Assembly: GCA_021397835.1 (NCBI GenBank)
Contig: JAJFZO010000889.1
Location: 1,736,001 to 1,800,000, forward strand
Length of the DNA: 64,000 nt
Reading direction: 5' to 3'
Source: Moringa oleifera
Lineage: Eukaryota > Streptophyta > Magnoliopsida > Brassicales > Moringaceae
The position numbers and the translations under genes are program-made. The notes below the pieces were generated by a model. That model searched no databases, was not told the DNA's origin, and saw only the letters and a list, made by a program, of their open reading frames with translations. Positions 35,301 through 47,946 of this stretch are shown here, one piece after another; position 1 is the stretch's first letter, and each line of letters opens with the position of its first letter.

Positions 35301-38300
35301 TGTTTAAATAAATATTAATAACAAGTAATACTAAAAAAAGAAATAGATAACTTTATTCACTTTTTATTAGAAACACAAATCTTTTGAAAACATCAGCACA
35401 AATAAGAATAATCAATGATATATTTACCTACATAATTAATGTAAATTAACAATCATAATCCTTTTTTTTCATTTAAAAATTGCAAGGTTATTTGTACATG
35501 GGATAGTGATGTTAGTAAATTATTTTTATGTTAATTATCAAATATAATTATAAATTCATAAAATAAAAGTCAAATAAAATGAATAAAATAAAAAGAGGCA
35601 TTCACATCTTATCTCTAACATATATCAGACATATCCAGTCATGTTAATAGAATATTAAAATGACAAGCTAATCTAGTGGGTTAGGGTTTGATATTGCAAG
35701 TCTAGTGATGCTATGCATGGTGCCTTTATTTCCATGGCAAATGGCGATCAAGACCAAGAAATGAAGATGCACAAAGATTCAATACTAAAATATTTAATAA
35801 TAAGATATGGTTTCCATTTGGAATCTTGAAAGAGGCAAGAATGGTGCCCCAAAAAATTGGAGGTTATAACATTCACTATCTAGATTTAGTCATTTGAGGT
35901 TGTCAAATGGATTACTTGTAATGTTTTGGCTTATGTTTTTTTTCTAATTAAGCTTGAGTTAGCTACCTTTATTCGCACATATGCTAGCTTGATAGTAAAG
36001 GCCCAAAACCATAGTAACAGACCCATTTTTCCTTTGCAAAGTTCCTTGCAAAATATTCAATATGATGCATATATATATATATATGTTATAAAATTTTTAT
36101 AAAACTTTGATATTTATTTTATATTATTAATCAAATTTTTATATTTAAAAAATAATAAATCAAATATTTATTTATTAATTTGATTTAAATTAAACTTTAT
36201 AAAAAAATTTTAAAAGTTAATATATTAAAAATAAAAATATTATACAATATATGTTGAGTTAAAATTTTTTACAGATGTAAAAAAGTATTTAATCTACTGT
36301 TAAAAAAAAGTTTCATAATTTTTTGAGTAATTATGTTATTTTTAAAAATTTTAATATTAAAAAATATTAAAAAATATTTTTAATATTCAAAAAATTATGA
36401 AAATTTTTGTAACTGTAACTTGAATATTTTTTTACATCTGTGAAAAAATTTAAGTCAAAATTTATTTTATTAGATCTTCAATTTTAATACCCCAATTTTT
36501 AAATTTTTTGATAAAATTTAATTTATACAAAATTGATATATCACTATTTAATTATTATTTTTTAAATATAAAAATTTGATTGATAATGTAAAGTAAATAT
36601 CAAAATTTTATGAGATATTTATTTTTTATTACCAAAAAAATTAATCAAAATTAGTGGATATCCATCCATATTCCGTAGTAGGATGGCATCATAGCCAGGA
36701 AGTGAAGAGAAACTATTGTAAAGACTCTCCTCCTTCACTAAATGAGAACTAGATCATCTTTTTATTTTTTAAAAATAAATTTACATATTTTAATTTTATA
36801 ATTAAATAAAAGACATTGTGAAATATAATCATAACTTTATTCTTCTTTTAATTAAAAAACATAAATATTTTTGATGTTTAATTAATTTCATGGGTATAGA
36901 TATACAAACATATTGTTAAGTCTCCACCACCATCATGTTGTAAATATTGTTAGTTTAAAATTTTAATTATGAAATTTTATTTTTAAATTTTCTTTTGCAA
37001 CGCAAGTTTTATAAATCATTTAATTAATTGTATAATTTTTAAACTATGCATCATCAATTAAAGGTAAATAGATAATATCACGAAACATAATATTTTAATA
37101 ATAGTATACTCATAAATAATTTAAATACAAAAGTTGACAAGTTGGGTTAAGTAAAATTAAAATTCAACTCTCCCCAATAAAGAAAAAAAAAAGTGAGGGT
37201 AAATAGTAAATCCAATTTAATTGTTGTGGTGCTGACATGGAATCTTGACATTATATGTTGTCTGGCCAAGTGGGTCAGAGGTGATTTTCATGAATCCCAC
37301 AATGTCTGCCACTACTACTATCAACTCTCAACTCTTAACCAAATCACCTCTCCCTTTCTAACTTTTCATTCTCTCCAAATCACTTAAGACAACATTTTTC
37401 CTATTAAGAGTTTAAGGTTAAGCTCCAAGAATTCAGATTTTGATGCCACCATTATTAAAAGCCCTCTTAATAATGAGAATATCTGAACCAATTAATCATC
37501 TAATTCCCGATGCTAGCTTGCATGAGTTTGGGCTTTAGTGAAAATTATTGGGTTCCTAAGGTTTCTAGTACACTAATCCCAATCTTGGATTTGCTTGAAT
37601 TATTTGCTTCATATTATTGAACCTCAAAAAGTTCAGTCAAGCCGACTTTCTATAATATTCTGTGATGATAATCTCTCAACAGTTTTATATTAAAAGAAAA
37701 AAGGTATCATGAGATAATTTTTTTCAAAAATTTATATAAAATATATAAAAATATATATATTCTTATGAATAAGACATGAGGATTAAGTTTTGTCAAAGAA
37801 AAATGAAAAATAAAAACAATTGTGTGTTGGTGATTGGCTTTGTGTCTCAAAGACAGCAAACAGTGGAGTTCATATATCGGCTAGTTGGGAGGGTTTGACA
37901 TTTCAGGGTTGAGAATGGAGAAAGACAGAGACTTAGAGTGGGGCCTTATCAAACCCAACCGTCCTGTAACCCATCATGCTATGCTCCCTCCCTCATGATG
38001 CCATTCCCATGAGGCCCATATTCACCAAATCATGCCTCCTGACTCAGCTGGCTCAACAGCCCATTTATTCCCCCTTTTGCTCCTCTATTGCCAACTTTTA
38101 TCCATTTAATTTTATTTAAATTACATATTTTTTTAATTTATTTTATCATATCAAATAAGTTTTGCTTTTAAAAAAATAAACATCAAATAATTTTTTATTA
38201 AATATCAAGAGGATTAGAGATCAAGAAGAAGTAAGAATTGTGATTTAATTACTTGGTGGGGCCATAACACACTTTCGGTGAGTGACTCCTGCCCCTTCAT

Positions 38301-41010
38301 TTTCAACCCACAGCTTATCATCATCATGAGATGATAATGCCTTCCATCATTTCTTTATCAATTAATAATTACACTATTTTCTCATATGCTTTGCCAAACC
38401 CTTACAGACCCTACCCTGCAAATCAAATTAATCCCCAAAAGTTTTTTCGATGATGATTTAATTATGTTAATTAAAACCAATTATTAATAAATCATCACTG
38501 TAATCTTAAGCCCCCTGGATTTTGGCCTTTTGTGGGGGAATTAATTGGCAGTGGATTAATTTATTTTGTACTATTAAATATATTTGTAATTTTTTAATAA
38601 GGTAAAGAAATAATGGTTGGACTAATGCAATTGGGTAAATATTTTCCCAAATTAGGGAGAAGGAAGGGCTGTGTCTGCAACAGGCCTATGGGGTAAATGT
38701 CCAAAGTGAAAACTTTATGTGCCCTAAACAGTGGGGACAGTTTGAACAGTTGACTCTTGACCATGTGTGGTTGACTTTCGAGCTATTGTCTTCTGGGACT
38801 GTGATGAGGACTCATGTGGGACTATTCCAGATGAAAATATTTTTTAAAGACAAGGAAAATGGGGAGTTATTACATCACTTGAACGCAAGGCTTACGTCAG
38901 GAAGACGTGGACCCACCGTCCAAAAGGATTGAAGGCGGGAAGGTAGAGGCGTGACTGAGAGAGAGGGTTGGGCCCACCAAGTGGGAGGAGAGTTGACGTG
39001 TCATGATGACTGAGACGGCGTTGGCCCAAACCCACAGGACAAGATGGTACCTGCTCCTCCTCCGTACAGGCCCTCAGCACTGCACAGTACTTCTGATAGC
39101 AATTTCTTCTCTCTGATTTTGGCTTCAATTATGTGCCACACAGCCCACGCTAAGGTCATAAATATGCTGGAATGATCACAGTGGTGTTTTGTATCATTTC
39201 CAAAATAAATAAATAAATAAAGTAAACACATAAAAAATAAATCTTAAATATTAGGTCGATAATTTAAATATCATCATTTTAAGTTTTTAATTATATATTT
39301 AAAATTTTAATTCAAACATTTTTATTAAATTAATGATATTTTTATTATTAAAATAATGTAAACAAATTTTTATTTTATTTCAAATTTTTAAATTTAAAGA
39401 ATTTTTATTGATAAATTACATATTTTTATAATTTTTGATAAAATTAAAATTATATTTAATATTGAAAATATTTCTAAAAATTTTTATAATATTAAATTAA
39501 ATATTTTTTATTTATCTATAAAATTTTAAATCAAAATTTGTTATATAAAATTTTTAATTTAAATATTTAATAAAATTAACGAGAATATATGATCAATTTT
39601 TTAAAATAATTAAATTGAAGTCCAAATCAAATTTAAAATATTTTTTATATTTATTTTTAAAAATTAAAAAAATAACATAACAGGATACAATTTTTTTATT
39701 TTAAAGATAAAAGAAAAAAGAGGGAAGACGTCGGCCTGGAGTCCAACAAACCAATTGCATATGGGCCTAGAAGAGGGCCCAAAAAATTAACAGTTTAAAG
39801 GTTATGACCAGGATGAACAACCGGCCCAACTTCCATTGCCACAGCACATCCAGTGTGAGAAAGCCTCTGCATGACCACACTACCACACTGTACCCCCCCC
39901 TCCCCTCATCAGGTCCGCCAACAATAATAAGAATAATAATATTTTTTAATTAAAATATTGAATTAATTAATTAATTAAAAGCATTAACCTATTTTGATTT
40001 TTGATTTCTTGTTTCCTCGTGAGTCAACTGAAAGGATCAAGATATGCAATGGCATGACAATTTTATGTCTTATTTTTTGAAAAATTATAAATAATTGATA
40101 CATTAGTCAATTTTATATAATAATTATAATAAAAATCTCATAAAATTTAGGCAACTATATAGTAAAAAAATTATAATATTGAAAATGATAATGTTTTAAA
40201 TTTTTGTGTAGTCATTTTTCTAAACCAACTGCCTTTATATATTTTAAAATTGAATGTTGTTGCCTTAAAAAATAAATAGAAATTCTAAACGCGTATATAT
40301 TAAAAATTACATTAAAATTTAGACACTGAACAAATATATATATATATATAATATAAAATATTTTGATTTTTCCTTTTCATAATTATTTAACATTTATTTT
40401 TTTGGGAAGGAGGAAAAAAAAACGAAGGGAAAAGAGAGAATATTTCCTAAATATATGGTGTTTCATTTATGGAAACAGAAGATTATGTTGCTCTGATTGG
40501 ACAAAATCTCTCCCTGTCTCTCTTCTCCCTGTGTTCTTCTCTTTCCCTTTAAAGTATAATAAATCAAAGACAAAGCAATGAGTCCAGACAGCTAAAAGCA
40601 ACTTCCGCTTGTCTATCTCCAAAGATCTCTCTTTTATCCTCGGCTCCACGTCATCCGTTTGCGCCACCTGCCATCTCTCTTCTATTTCTTAAGCTTCATG
40701 AGATCGCCGTGTCCGTAACTACTCCAAATATTCAATCCTTCTCTACGTCACCCTCCAGTCAATGGAACCTGACCTTTAGCCCTTAATTTATTTACCTCCT
40801 CGGTCTCTGCCGTAGATCTTCTTTCAATGTGGGCCATACGCATATATTTTATGCTCGATCAGTCCATTGAGTGATACACACTATATAATCCACCCTAGTC
40901 AACTTCCATTTTCTTATCTTTCCATCCAAAACCCATCGAAGAACAGAGGATCGGAAACGGAGCTTGTTTTTGGTTCTGTTCTGGGACTGTTGAGGGAGAG
41001 GTTTAGTGCA
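32351..41010. other. 8.7-kb spacer between the VQ and transporter genes
   Basis: Bases 32351-32850 are the 3' flank of the VQ gene. The rest is mostly AT-rich, with islands of balanced composition at 34228-34500 (foldback, see separate entry), 37790-38110, 38640-39170 and 39710-39920. The islands carry promoter-type words such as TGACGTGTCA but no supported coding frame. A (GA)n tract lies at 33833-33851 and a TATA-like motif (CTATATAATCC) near 40883, about 130 bp before the transporter ATG. Confidence 0.5.
34255..34461 (+). other. Imperfect foldback, possible small-RNA precursor
   Basis: The arm at 34255-34275 (GCTTGGG followed by GA repeats and AAGC) pairs with CTTCTCTCTCCCAAGC at 34446-34461. 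Just inside, TGCCTTTGC (34322-34330) pairs exactly with GCAAAGGCA (34434-34442). On the 3' side the two arms are only 3 nt apart. On the 5' side 46 nt intervene, holding a further CACTG...CAGTG pair. The size (about 207 nt) fits a plant miRNA-type precursor, but the arms match no miRNA family I recall and the outer arm is partly simple GA/CT repeat. Confidence 0.35.
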
Positions 41011-43619
41011 ATGAAGTCAGAGACTTTAACGTTGGTTCTGGTGAATCTGGCTGGTATAATGGAGAGAGCCGATGAGTCATTGTTGCCCGGCGTGTACAAG
41101 GAGGTTGGTGCTGCTCTGCACACGGATCCAACTGGGTTGGGTTCCTTGACTTTGTTTCGATCCATAGTTCAGTCTTCTTGTTACCCCTTGGCTGCTTACT
41201 TGGCTGTGCACCACAATCGAACCCATGTCATTGCTCTTGGTGCTTTTCTATGGGCTGCTGCTACCTTCCTCGTTGCCTTCTCCTCCACCTTCTTTCAGGT
41301 GTCTCTCCTCTTCCTCTCACTCTCTCTGTATATATAAACTTATATCCACATAAATTTACAAGTTTACATGTTGGAATTCTTTTTGGATGCTTTAGATGCT
41401 ATTGGCCTTGCCTATCCGATGGCTTCTGTGTGATATCATTTGCTTTTCTTGTCTATGATTTTGTTTGATGGTATGTTGGCAGATCTACTGATTCTTATGA
41501 ATATTACTCGCCTGCGTTCTGTGATTTGGGTTGTCAATGCATTAATCATGTAAACAAAGTAATTGCTAAGCAAAAGATTCTCCGAGGTTTGCAATGTGTA
41601 CTGGAAACATCCTATTTGTTGTGGGGATACAAAGTGATTGCTTAAATACGTTGAATTTGCTGGTTTCATTCTCTATTGGGCACTTTCTTTATTTTATTTG
41701 TTCTTCTGATTTACAAATATTAACAAGCAGTAGCCTAACTCTGAAGAATACATTCTAGAATTCTAAGCTCATGTAAATGTAAATTCTTAATTGCAAGAAG
41801 GCTAAGCATATGTAGGAGAGGCAAATTTGAAGCTAAATTGATAGTTGAAAATGCCCTAAAATATAAAGATTAGTAGTGTAGCTAACATTATGAACGAAGG
41901 CCTCCGAGTTATTTTACTCATTCAACACTCTGAGACTTACATTAGTTATAAGGGAAGACGTAGGCTAAATCAATCATCGAACATGAGTTGGACTGGTTAC
42001 GATTTTGAATGTATTGTTTGATGATTTGACATTGTGAGGTATTGATGTAGTTTTTTAAGGTTTATAACATCTTCCAAATAGAAGAACACATATTCCAGTC
42101 TGAAGATTGAAAAAGCTGAATCTAAGTGAAATCTAAACTTGAAACCCTAAGGGGTTCAGATAGAAAGTCGCCTGTTCACTGCTTATGATGATTTCTCTTT
42201 CTTGGGTAGTATTGCAGAAAATAAGAAGCTGTGTATTGGATGGAGCGATAAGGTGCATAACTTAACAATTGCTGGTCTCATTTGGTTAATTAGGTCGCAG
42301 TTTCAAGAGGTTTGAATGGGATTGGACTTGCGATAGTAACACCAGCCATTCAATCTCTTGTTGCTGATTCAACTGATGATAGCAACCGTGGTACTGCCTT
42401 TGGATGGCTGCATCTGACTGGAAACATTGGATCTATCATTGGCGGGCTCTGTTCGGTACTAATAGCCTCAACATCGTTCATGGGTATACCTGGTTGGAGA
42501 ATTGCATTCCATTTGGTTGGATTAATGAGTGTAGTAGTTGGTATCTTGGTCCGCCTCTTTGCTCATGATCCTAGCTTTTTAGACATTGATGGTAGAGCAG
42601 AAGATCGAATCCAACGTAAGCCCTTTTTGTCTGAGCTCAAGGATCTTGTGAAAGAAACGAAGGCAGTAATGAGAATTCCGTCTTTCCAAATTATTGTGGC
42701 TCAAGGTGTCTCTGGATCGTTCCCCTGGTCAGCTTTGTCATTTGCCCCCATGTGGTTGGAGCTTATAGGCTTCTCTCATGAAAAGACGGCACTTCTGATG
42801 GCTCTTTTCGTTGTTGCTGGTTCTCTTGGAGGTCTCTTTGGAGGAAGTATGGGGGATATTCTTGCTAGACACTTACCAAATTCTGGGAGAATAATTCTGT
42901 CACAGATAAGCTCTGGTTCTGCAATCCCCTTAGCCGCTATTTTGCTGTTGGTATTGCCTGATGATCCATCCACTGCATTCATGCATGGCCTTGTCTTGCT
43001 TATCATGGGCTTCTGCATCTCATGGAACGGTCCAGCTACAAACAAGTACGTAATTTTGATCCATATTCCTTTATCTGTCATGTATCCTTTTATCTTGTAT
43101 ATAAACAGTGTATACAGTCCAATTTTTGCAGAGATCGTACCTGAGAAATCCCGCACTAGCATGTATGCTTTGGATCGATCTTTTGAGTCAATACTATCCT
43201 CATTTGCTCCCCCGGTTGTTGGGATTTTGGCCCAGCATGTTTATGGCTATAAACCAATTCCCAAAGGATCGTCAGACTCTGTAGAGATCGAAACAGATAG
43301 AGAGAATGCTGCATCACTTGCAAAGGCACTCTACACAGCAATTGGTATTCCAATGGCACTTTGCTGCTTCATATACTCCTTCCTTTACTGCACATATCCA
43401 AGAGACCGTGAACGAGCAAGGATGCATGCATTAATCGAAACAGCCATGCAACAATTAGATGCAGACAGTTCTCTTCCAGGAGAAGAATATTGTCAGCTTC
43501 GTAGTTCTGAAGCAAAAGCACAAAATGGAAAGGAAAGAAGAGAAATTGAGTTAGAGTATGGAGGGGAGGAGAGTACTGATTTGGATGACAATGATGAGAA
43601 GTCTTTGCTTCCCATTTAG
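41011..43619 (+). CDS. Major facilitator superfamily transporter (At5g10190-like)
   Basis: Three exons: 41011-41298, 42294-43045 and 43118-43619; 1542 nt, 513 aa, GT-AG introns in phase. A 12-helix membrane protein, with conserved stretches such as NLAGIMERADESLLPGVYKEVG near the N-terminus, SRGLNGIGLAIVTPAIQSLVAD, a GGLFGGSMGDILARHLPNSGR loop resembling MFS motif A, and EIVPEKSRTSMYALDRSFESILSSFAPP. The C-terminus is a long acidic cytosolic tail ending DLDDNDEKSLLPI. It resembles the plant MFS clade containing At5g10190 and distantly the spinster-like carriers; substrate unknown. Start codon: first ATG of the conserved N-terminal helix, about 130 bp after a TATA-like motif. Intron 2 is 72 bp and open in frame (see findings). 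Confidence 0.92.
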
Positions 43620-46587
43620 CTAACATCCTCAGATCTTGAAGCCCAGTGATCCTGTCTGGCAGAAGCTGGGGTTAGTGAATTGGCATTCTTTAAATCGACA
43701 CAGGTGATGAAAAGGCACAAGTATACAACTACACAGAAAGTATTAGCTCGCTTACAGAACATTCAACATTTACACTCAAAGGTTGTTTGCGTGTCAACAT
43801 GAACTTTATTTACTTATGCTCCATAGTTGTTTGAGTTTGGCGTGTTGGCATGTTCAACTATTTGAATTTAGAGAGCTTTTAAACCTTGATCTCTATTGAG
43901 TTCATTCTATCTTGTTAGTCCACTGGTTCACAAGTTCTTTTGGATGGTTTATCTCATCTTGAATTTACCTGTGATAAAGATAAAAGTATACAACCTCCAT
44001 TTATTCATCTAGTAAAATATCGAATTGGCAGCTTCTGCATACATTCCATCTAGGTGAGGAAGGTGGATGAAGATGCAGGTTACTTTAGATAACCCAAATT
44101 TCAAAAGAGACTTGTAAGTGAGATGTTTGATTTCTTTTCCCGCTTTCCCTGGCCTTGAATGCATCCCTCCATGCAAAGGAACCCACAAAATGCAGAATGC
44201 CTTTGTCTACTATCAGCAGCTAATGTCCCATTCTGTCTATAAACAGACAAAGAGCCTATGGCCTGTGAGACAGTCACATTGGCCTCCGCAGCCACTTGGC
44301 GAAGTGCCCAACAAAGAAAATGGCTCCAGAATTTGTTGAAGTGCACATGTTTCTGGGTGGAGTGCTTGGTAGGTCTGGTCTTGTATTCTCATGGAGTTGA
44401 TGCTTTGTAAAAGGTCATGGGGTCACAACTTAAAGCATATAACATGAACAACAAGCTCTCATATTGAGAGCCCACATTAGATGGTCGGGTTCTCATTTCG
44501 GTGGTGGGGTATAGTGGAAAAGCTTTGCTTGGCAGAGTAGTTTTCGTAAGTAGACATGCTGAGTGACATAGTTTCAAAAGCAGGTCTGACTTGGACTAGC
44601 GAAATCTAGGTTCCTGAATTCAGGGGTTCAAGAAATCTGTAAAATCATGAAGAAAATTTCATGTTCTGATGTTTAAGTCAATATTTTATCCTAAAAAGTC
44701 AATAATTTGACGCCAATGCTTTGGTTTCATCTGCCATTTTAAGAAGGCAATAGACATATTCGGTATCTCCCATTTGAAAGGGTAAAGGACATGTTTAGCG
44801 TCTGCCTATTTTAAAGGGCATGGCAGCTCAGGAAGCCCTACCATCTTAGTAGCCAAGGGAAATAGACCCAAATTCTATAAAGAAAGTGGGTAAGTAATTG
44901 TCATCTTTTCCTTTCCTTTACAGACTACTTAAGCCCAACTTCACACTGCTTTCCGCGCTTACCAGATGGGTTGGGTTCCTATAAATAAAGTGAAGAAACC
45001 TTTTCTCTGCAATTATGCTACTTTTGTTAGCGATCCTCACGTTGCCGTAGATGGGACTGTTTCGGGGAAAAAGGCTTTCTTTCTTTCTTTCTTTCGTCTC
45101 TGCCTTGGTGGCCAACAGCTCGGTAAAGTCCACAGAATATATGACATTAATATACTCATCATAGGCAAGTCGGATTGGCTGCCTAGCCAAACCAACTTTT
45201 CCAGTATCATTTGCATGAATTATTTCAATTTATTTTTTAAAAAAAATCAAAATTGGAAATTTGACCTTTTTTACAGTATTTGTTACTGGTGGCTCGAAAT
45301 TACAACACGATTCAAGTAAAGGCGGTCAATGTTGGTGGCAGTTCGGGCTTTGCCGGTTCTACCCGTTCCTTGTAGGCCCTTTTAAGTTTTCATTAACTAA
45401 TCATATGATCATGCCATGCCAGACATTATACAAGTGGGACCCCTTGCTTTGGATCCTCATAAATGGGTCCCACGTTTTACCTACGGATTGAAAGTGAAGG
45501 CATTTAGGAACGCCCCTCGCCGGAACCTGGTTTTGCCCCCTTTCTTGATTGTTTTCCAATAGGGGAAAAAAAAAAAAACTATTTGTCTTGTGCAAGAAAT
45601 TTCCATCTAGCTCATGCAATTAAATCAAAATTAATTATTTATGTAATTTTTTAATTTTTTATATTTAGAACATTATTTTATAAAAAAATTAATGATATTC
45701 AAAATTAATAACATAAATCTTACATCAAAATCGAAGCCACAAAATATTACACGGCCTGATTTGTTTTTTAGAATTTTCATTTGAGCCTTAAATTATATTA
45801 AGTTTAAGCAATTATTGTTACTATAAAATTACAACATTTTCTTAGTTTTAAAATTGTAAATATTAAAGATATCGTACATTAAATTATAAGCATTTTATGC
45901 ATTTATGTTTCGGATATCCTTTTTTTTTTTTGAAACAAATTGTTTATATTAAACTACATCAAATGGGTCATATTGCAGGGTGAATCATTTGAATTGAATA
46001 ATTATTTATTTAATGAATAAAAAATTAATAATTAATAACAGTTTGCACAGTAAAAAATTTCGATAATAGTTGCCCCAACTCTTATCTTCTTGGCTTTTTG
46101 CATTTGAGTGGCATCAAAGTCAACGAAATGGCCCATTTGTGTGAAAGATGATTGTCTTTTAGTGATCTTAAGCAAAATCAATCCAATGTCTTATCTTGGA
46201 GAAATAAATGGATGACCAATTAAGTCATTGTTTTACAAATTATTTATTTTATCCCAACTTGAGATATCAATTATATTTAGATTAAATATCCGGCTTAAGT
46301 TAAACAGGGTGAATGGCTAACTCCAGTCCCAAACAGGCGGGGCTATAGCAAAACCGCGTTGAAGCTCCACATAACCTTCTTCTTTCTCCATGTGATTCTC
46401 TCTGACTGGTCTCGTCCCCATTAAAGTCTTCCCTTTCACTTTCTTATATCTGTATTTATTTATAAGGGCAACTATATAAGTCACTTCACTCTCTCAGTTA
46501 CTTAATTTTAGATCCAAATCCGAGCTCTCGGATATCTTTGAGCCCTCCTCTTAGATCTTTGAGGCGATACAGCTATAGATTTCAGAC
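43620..46587. other. Spacer between the transporter and the membrane-protein gene
   Basis: 3' flank of the transporter, then mixed and AT-rich sequence. Short open frames around 44100-44350 and 44918-45320 have no recognisable similarity and poor coding character. A TATA-like motif (ACTATATAAGTC) near 46471 probably belongs to the gene starting at 46588. Confidence 0.5.
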
Positions 46588-47946
46588 ATGGCTCCACTTC
46601 TGTACTTCAGTTTCAGGAAGGTACTGCTGCTTTATCTTGTTTTCTTTCTCATTACTTCTGTTCTTCTCTGTGCCTCTTCAGAGACTGATCATGGGATACA
46701 AAGCGAGCGGTTTAAAAGAAGACTGTTGGAGAAGAAAGAGGATCAGGAAGAGCAGCAGCTAAAGAAGAAAAGCAGCAGCAGTTTAGGCACCAAGAACCAG
46801 ACCAAGCTCGTAAAAGCCAACCTCTCTGTGAAAAATCAGACCAAGGACGTTAAGGGCAATATATCGAGCAAGAACCAGACAAAGGCAATCAAAGCTATGA
46901 ATTCTACCAAAGCTGTTCTCGCGGCCAAGTCTGAGATAAAGAAGCTGAATTCCACTTCTAAGCTCAAAAAGCTTAATTCCACTTCAAAAGCCACAAACTC
47001 TACCAAATTCAGTTTGGTTTCCTCTGAGAAATCCTCAGATCTGCTCAAGCTGAGCTCATCGAAGAACAAAACGACTAAACCCACTACCAAAAAGCAAACC
47101 CAGACCACCCTTGTAGACAAGAAGACCGATATCAATGAGCGGGAATCTGCAAAAGCTAAGGAGAAGCAAGTCGTAGAGAAACCAACCAAGCAGGAAAAAA
47201 GCAAGAAAGAGACGCAGCCCTTTTGGCTTGACCAAGCAGATGATTATGATTTGGTCTCGGAATTCAGAGATCTACCCGTTAAGTTTCAGAAGACTTTGAT
47301 ACCAGACCTTGAGAGAATCTCAACAACCTCGAAGGCTTATATCACCAAAGCCAACAAACAAATCACTAAGGGGTTCAAACCCATTGTGGGCAACAAATAC
47401 GCCCCCACCATTGCCTCTATAGTCTCTTGTGCCTTCATTTTGGTTCCTCTTCTTTTGGTCTCTCTCATATTCAATCGCATCAAAGCCTACTTTTCCCTGC
47501 AAAAGATCTTGATCTTCATACAAGTTTACCTCTCAATCTACTTCTCCATTCTCTGTCTTTCTTCGCTGGTCACCGGCCTCGAGCCTTTGAAGTTCTTCTA
47601 CGCCACGTCCTTGTCCACCTACATCTGCTTGCAGGTTCTGCAGACACTGGGCTACGTGCTGTATCTCTTGCTGCTTCTGATGTATCTGGTTCTCGTCTTC
47701 TCCACCGAGTGCGGCACAGGCTTGAGGATACTGGGCCTGGCCCAGACGTTCGTCGGCTTCGCTGTCGGGCTACATTACTACGTGGCCGTGTTCCACAGAG
47801 TGGTGCTGCACCAGCCGCCGAAGACTAACTGGAAAGTGCACGGGATCTACGCCACGTGTTTCCTGCTGATCTGTCTGTTGTCCAGAGCTGAGAGGAGAAA
47901 GAAAGCTTACTTGGAAGATGGCGGCCAAGAGGGCAAGAAAAATTAA
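46588..47946 (+). CDS. Multi-pass membrane protein with signal peptide and sequon-rich Lys-rich ectodomain; function unknown
   Basis: Single exon, 452 aa. Residues 1-30 form a signal peptide or first helix (KVLLLYLVFFLITSVLLCAS). Residues 36-215 are hydrophilic and very Lys/Ser/Thr-rich, with imperfect KNQTK repeats. Ten N-glycosylation sequons fall at Asn 70, 78, 83, 91, 96, 105, 121, 130, 137 and 160. A more conserved-looking block (WLDQADDYDLVSEFRDLPVK, 213-232) leads into about five membrane helices: roughly 272-295, 307-329, 345-372, 380-402 and 418-433. A short basic tail follows. I do not recognise a family. The architecture suggests a secretory-pathway or plasma-membrane protein with a heavily glycosylated lumenal or apoplastic head. 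Codon use becomes GC-richer after about 47600. Confidence 0.85.
   Translation: MAPLLYFSFRKVLLLYLVFFLITSVLLCASSETDHGIQSERFKRRLLEKKEDQEEQQLKKKSSSSLGTKNQTKLVKANLSVKNQTKDVKGNISSKNQTKAIKAMNSTKAVLAAKSEIKKLNSTSKLKKLNSTSKATNSTKFSLVSSEKSSDLLKLSSSKNKTTKPTTKKQTQTTLVDKKTDINERESAKAKEKQVVEKPTKQEKSKKETQPFWLDQADDYDLVSEFRDLPVKFQKTLIPDLERISTTSKAYITKANKQITKGFKPIVGNKYAPTIASIVSCAFILVPLLLVSLIFNRIKAYFSLQKILIFIQVYLSIYFSILCLSSLVTGLEPLKFFYATSLSTYICLQVLQTLGYVLYLLLLLMYLVLVFSTECGTGLRILGLAQTFVGFAVGLHYYVAVFHRVVLHQPPKTNWKVHGIYATCFLLICLLSRAERRKKAYLEDGGQEGKKN

Noticed and set aside
47427..47828. 133-residue frame overlapping the membrane-protein gene
   Set aside because: Shadow of the real gene in another frame, with Arg/Leu-rich nonsense composition.
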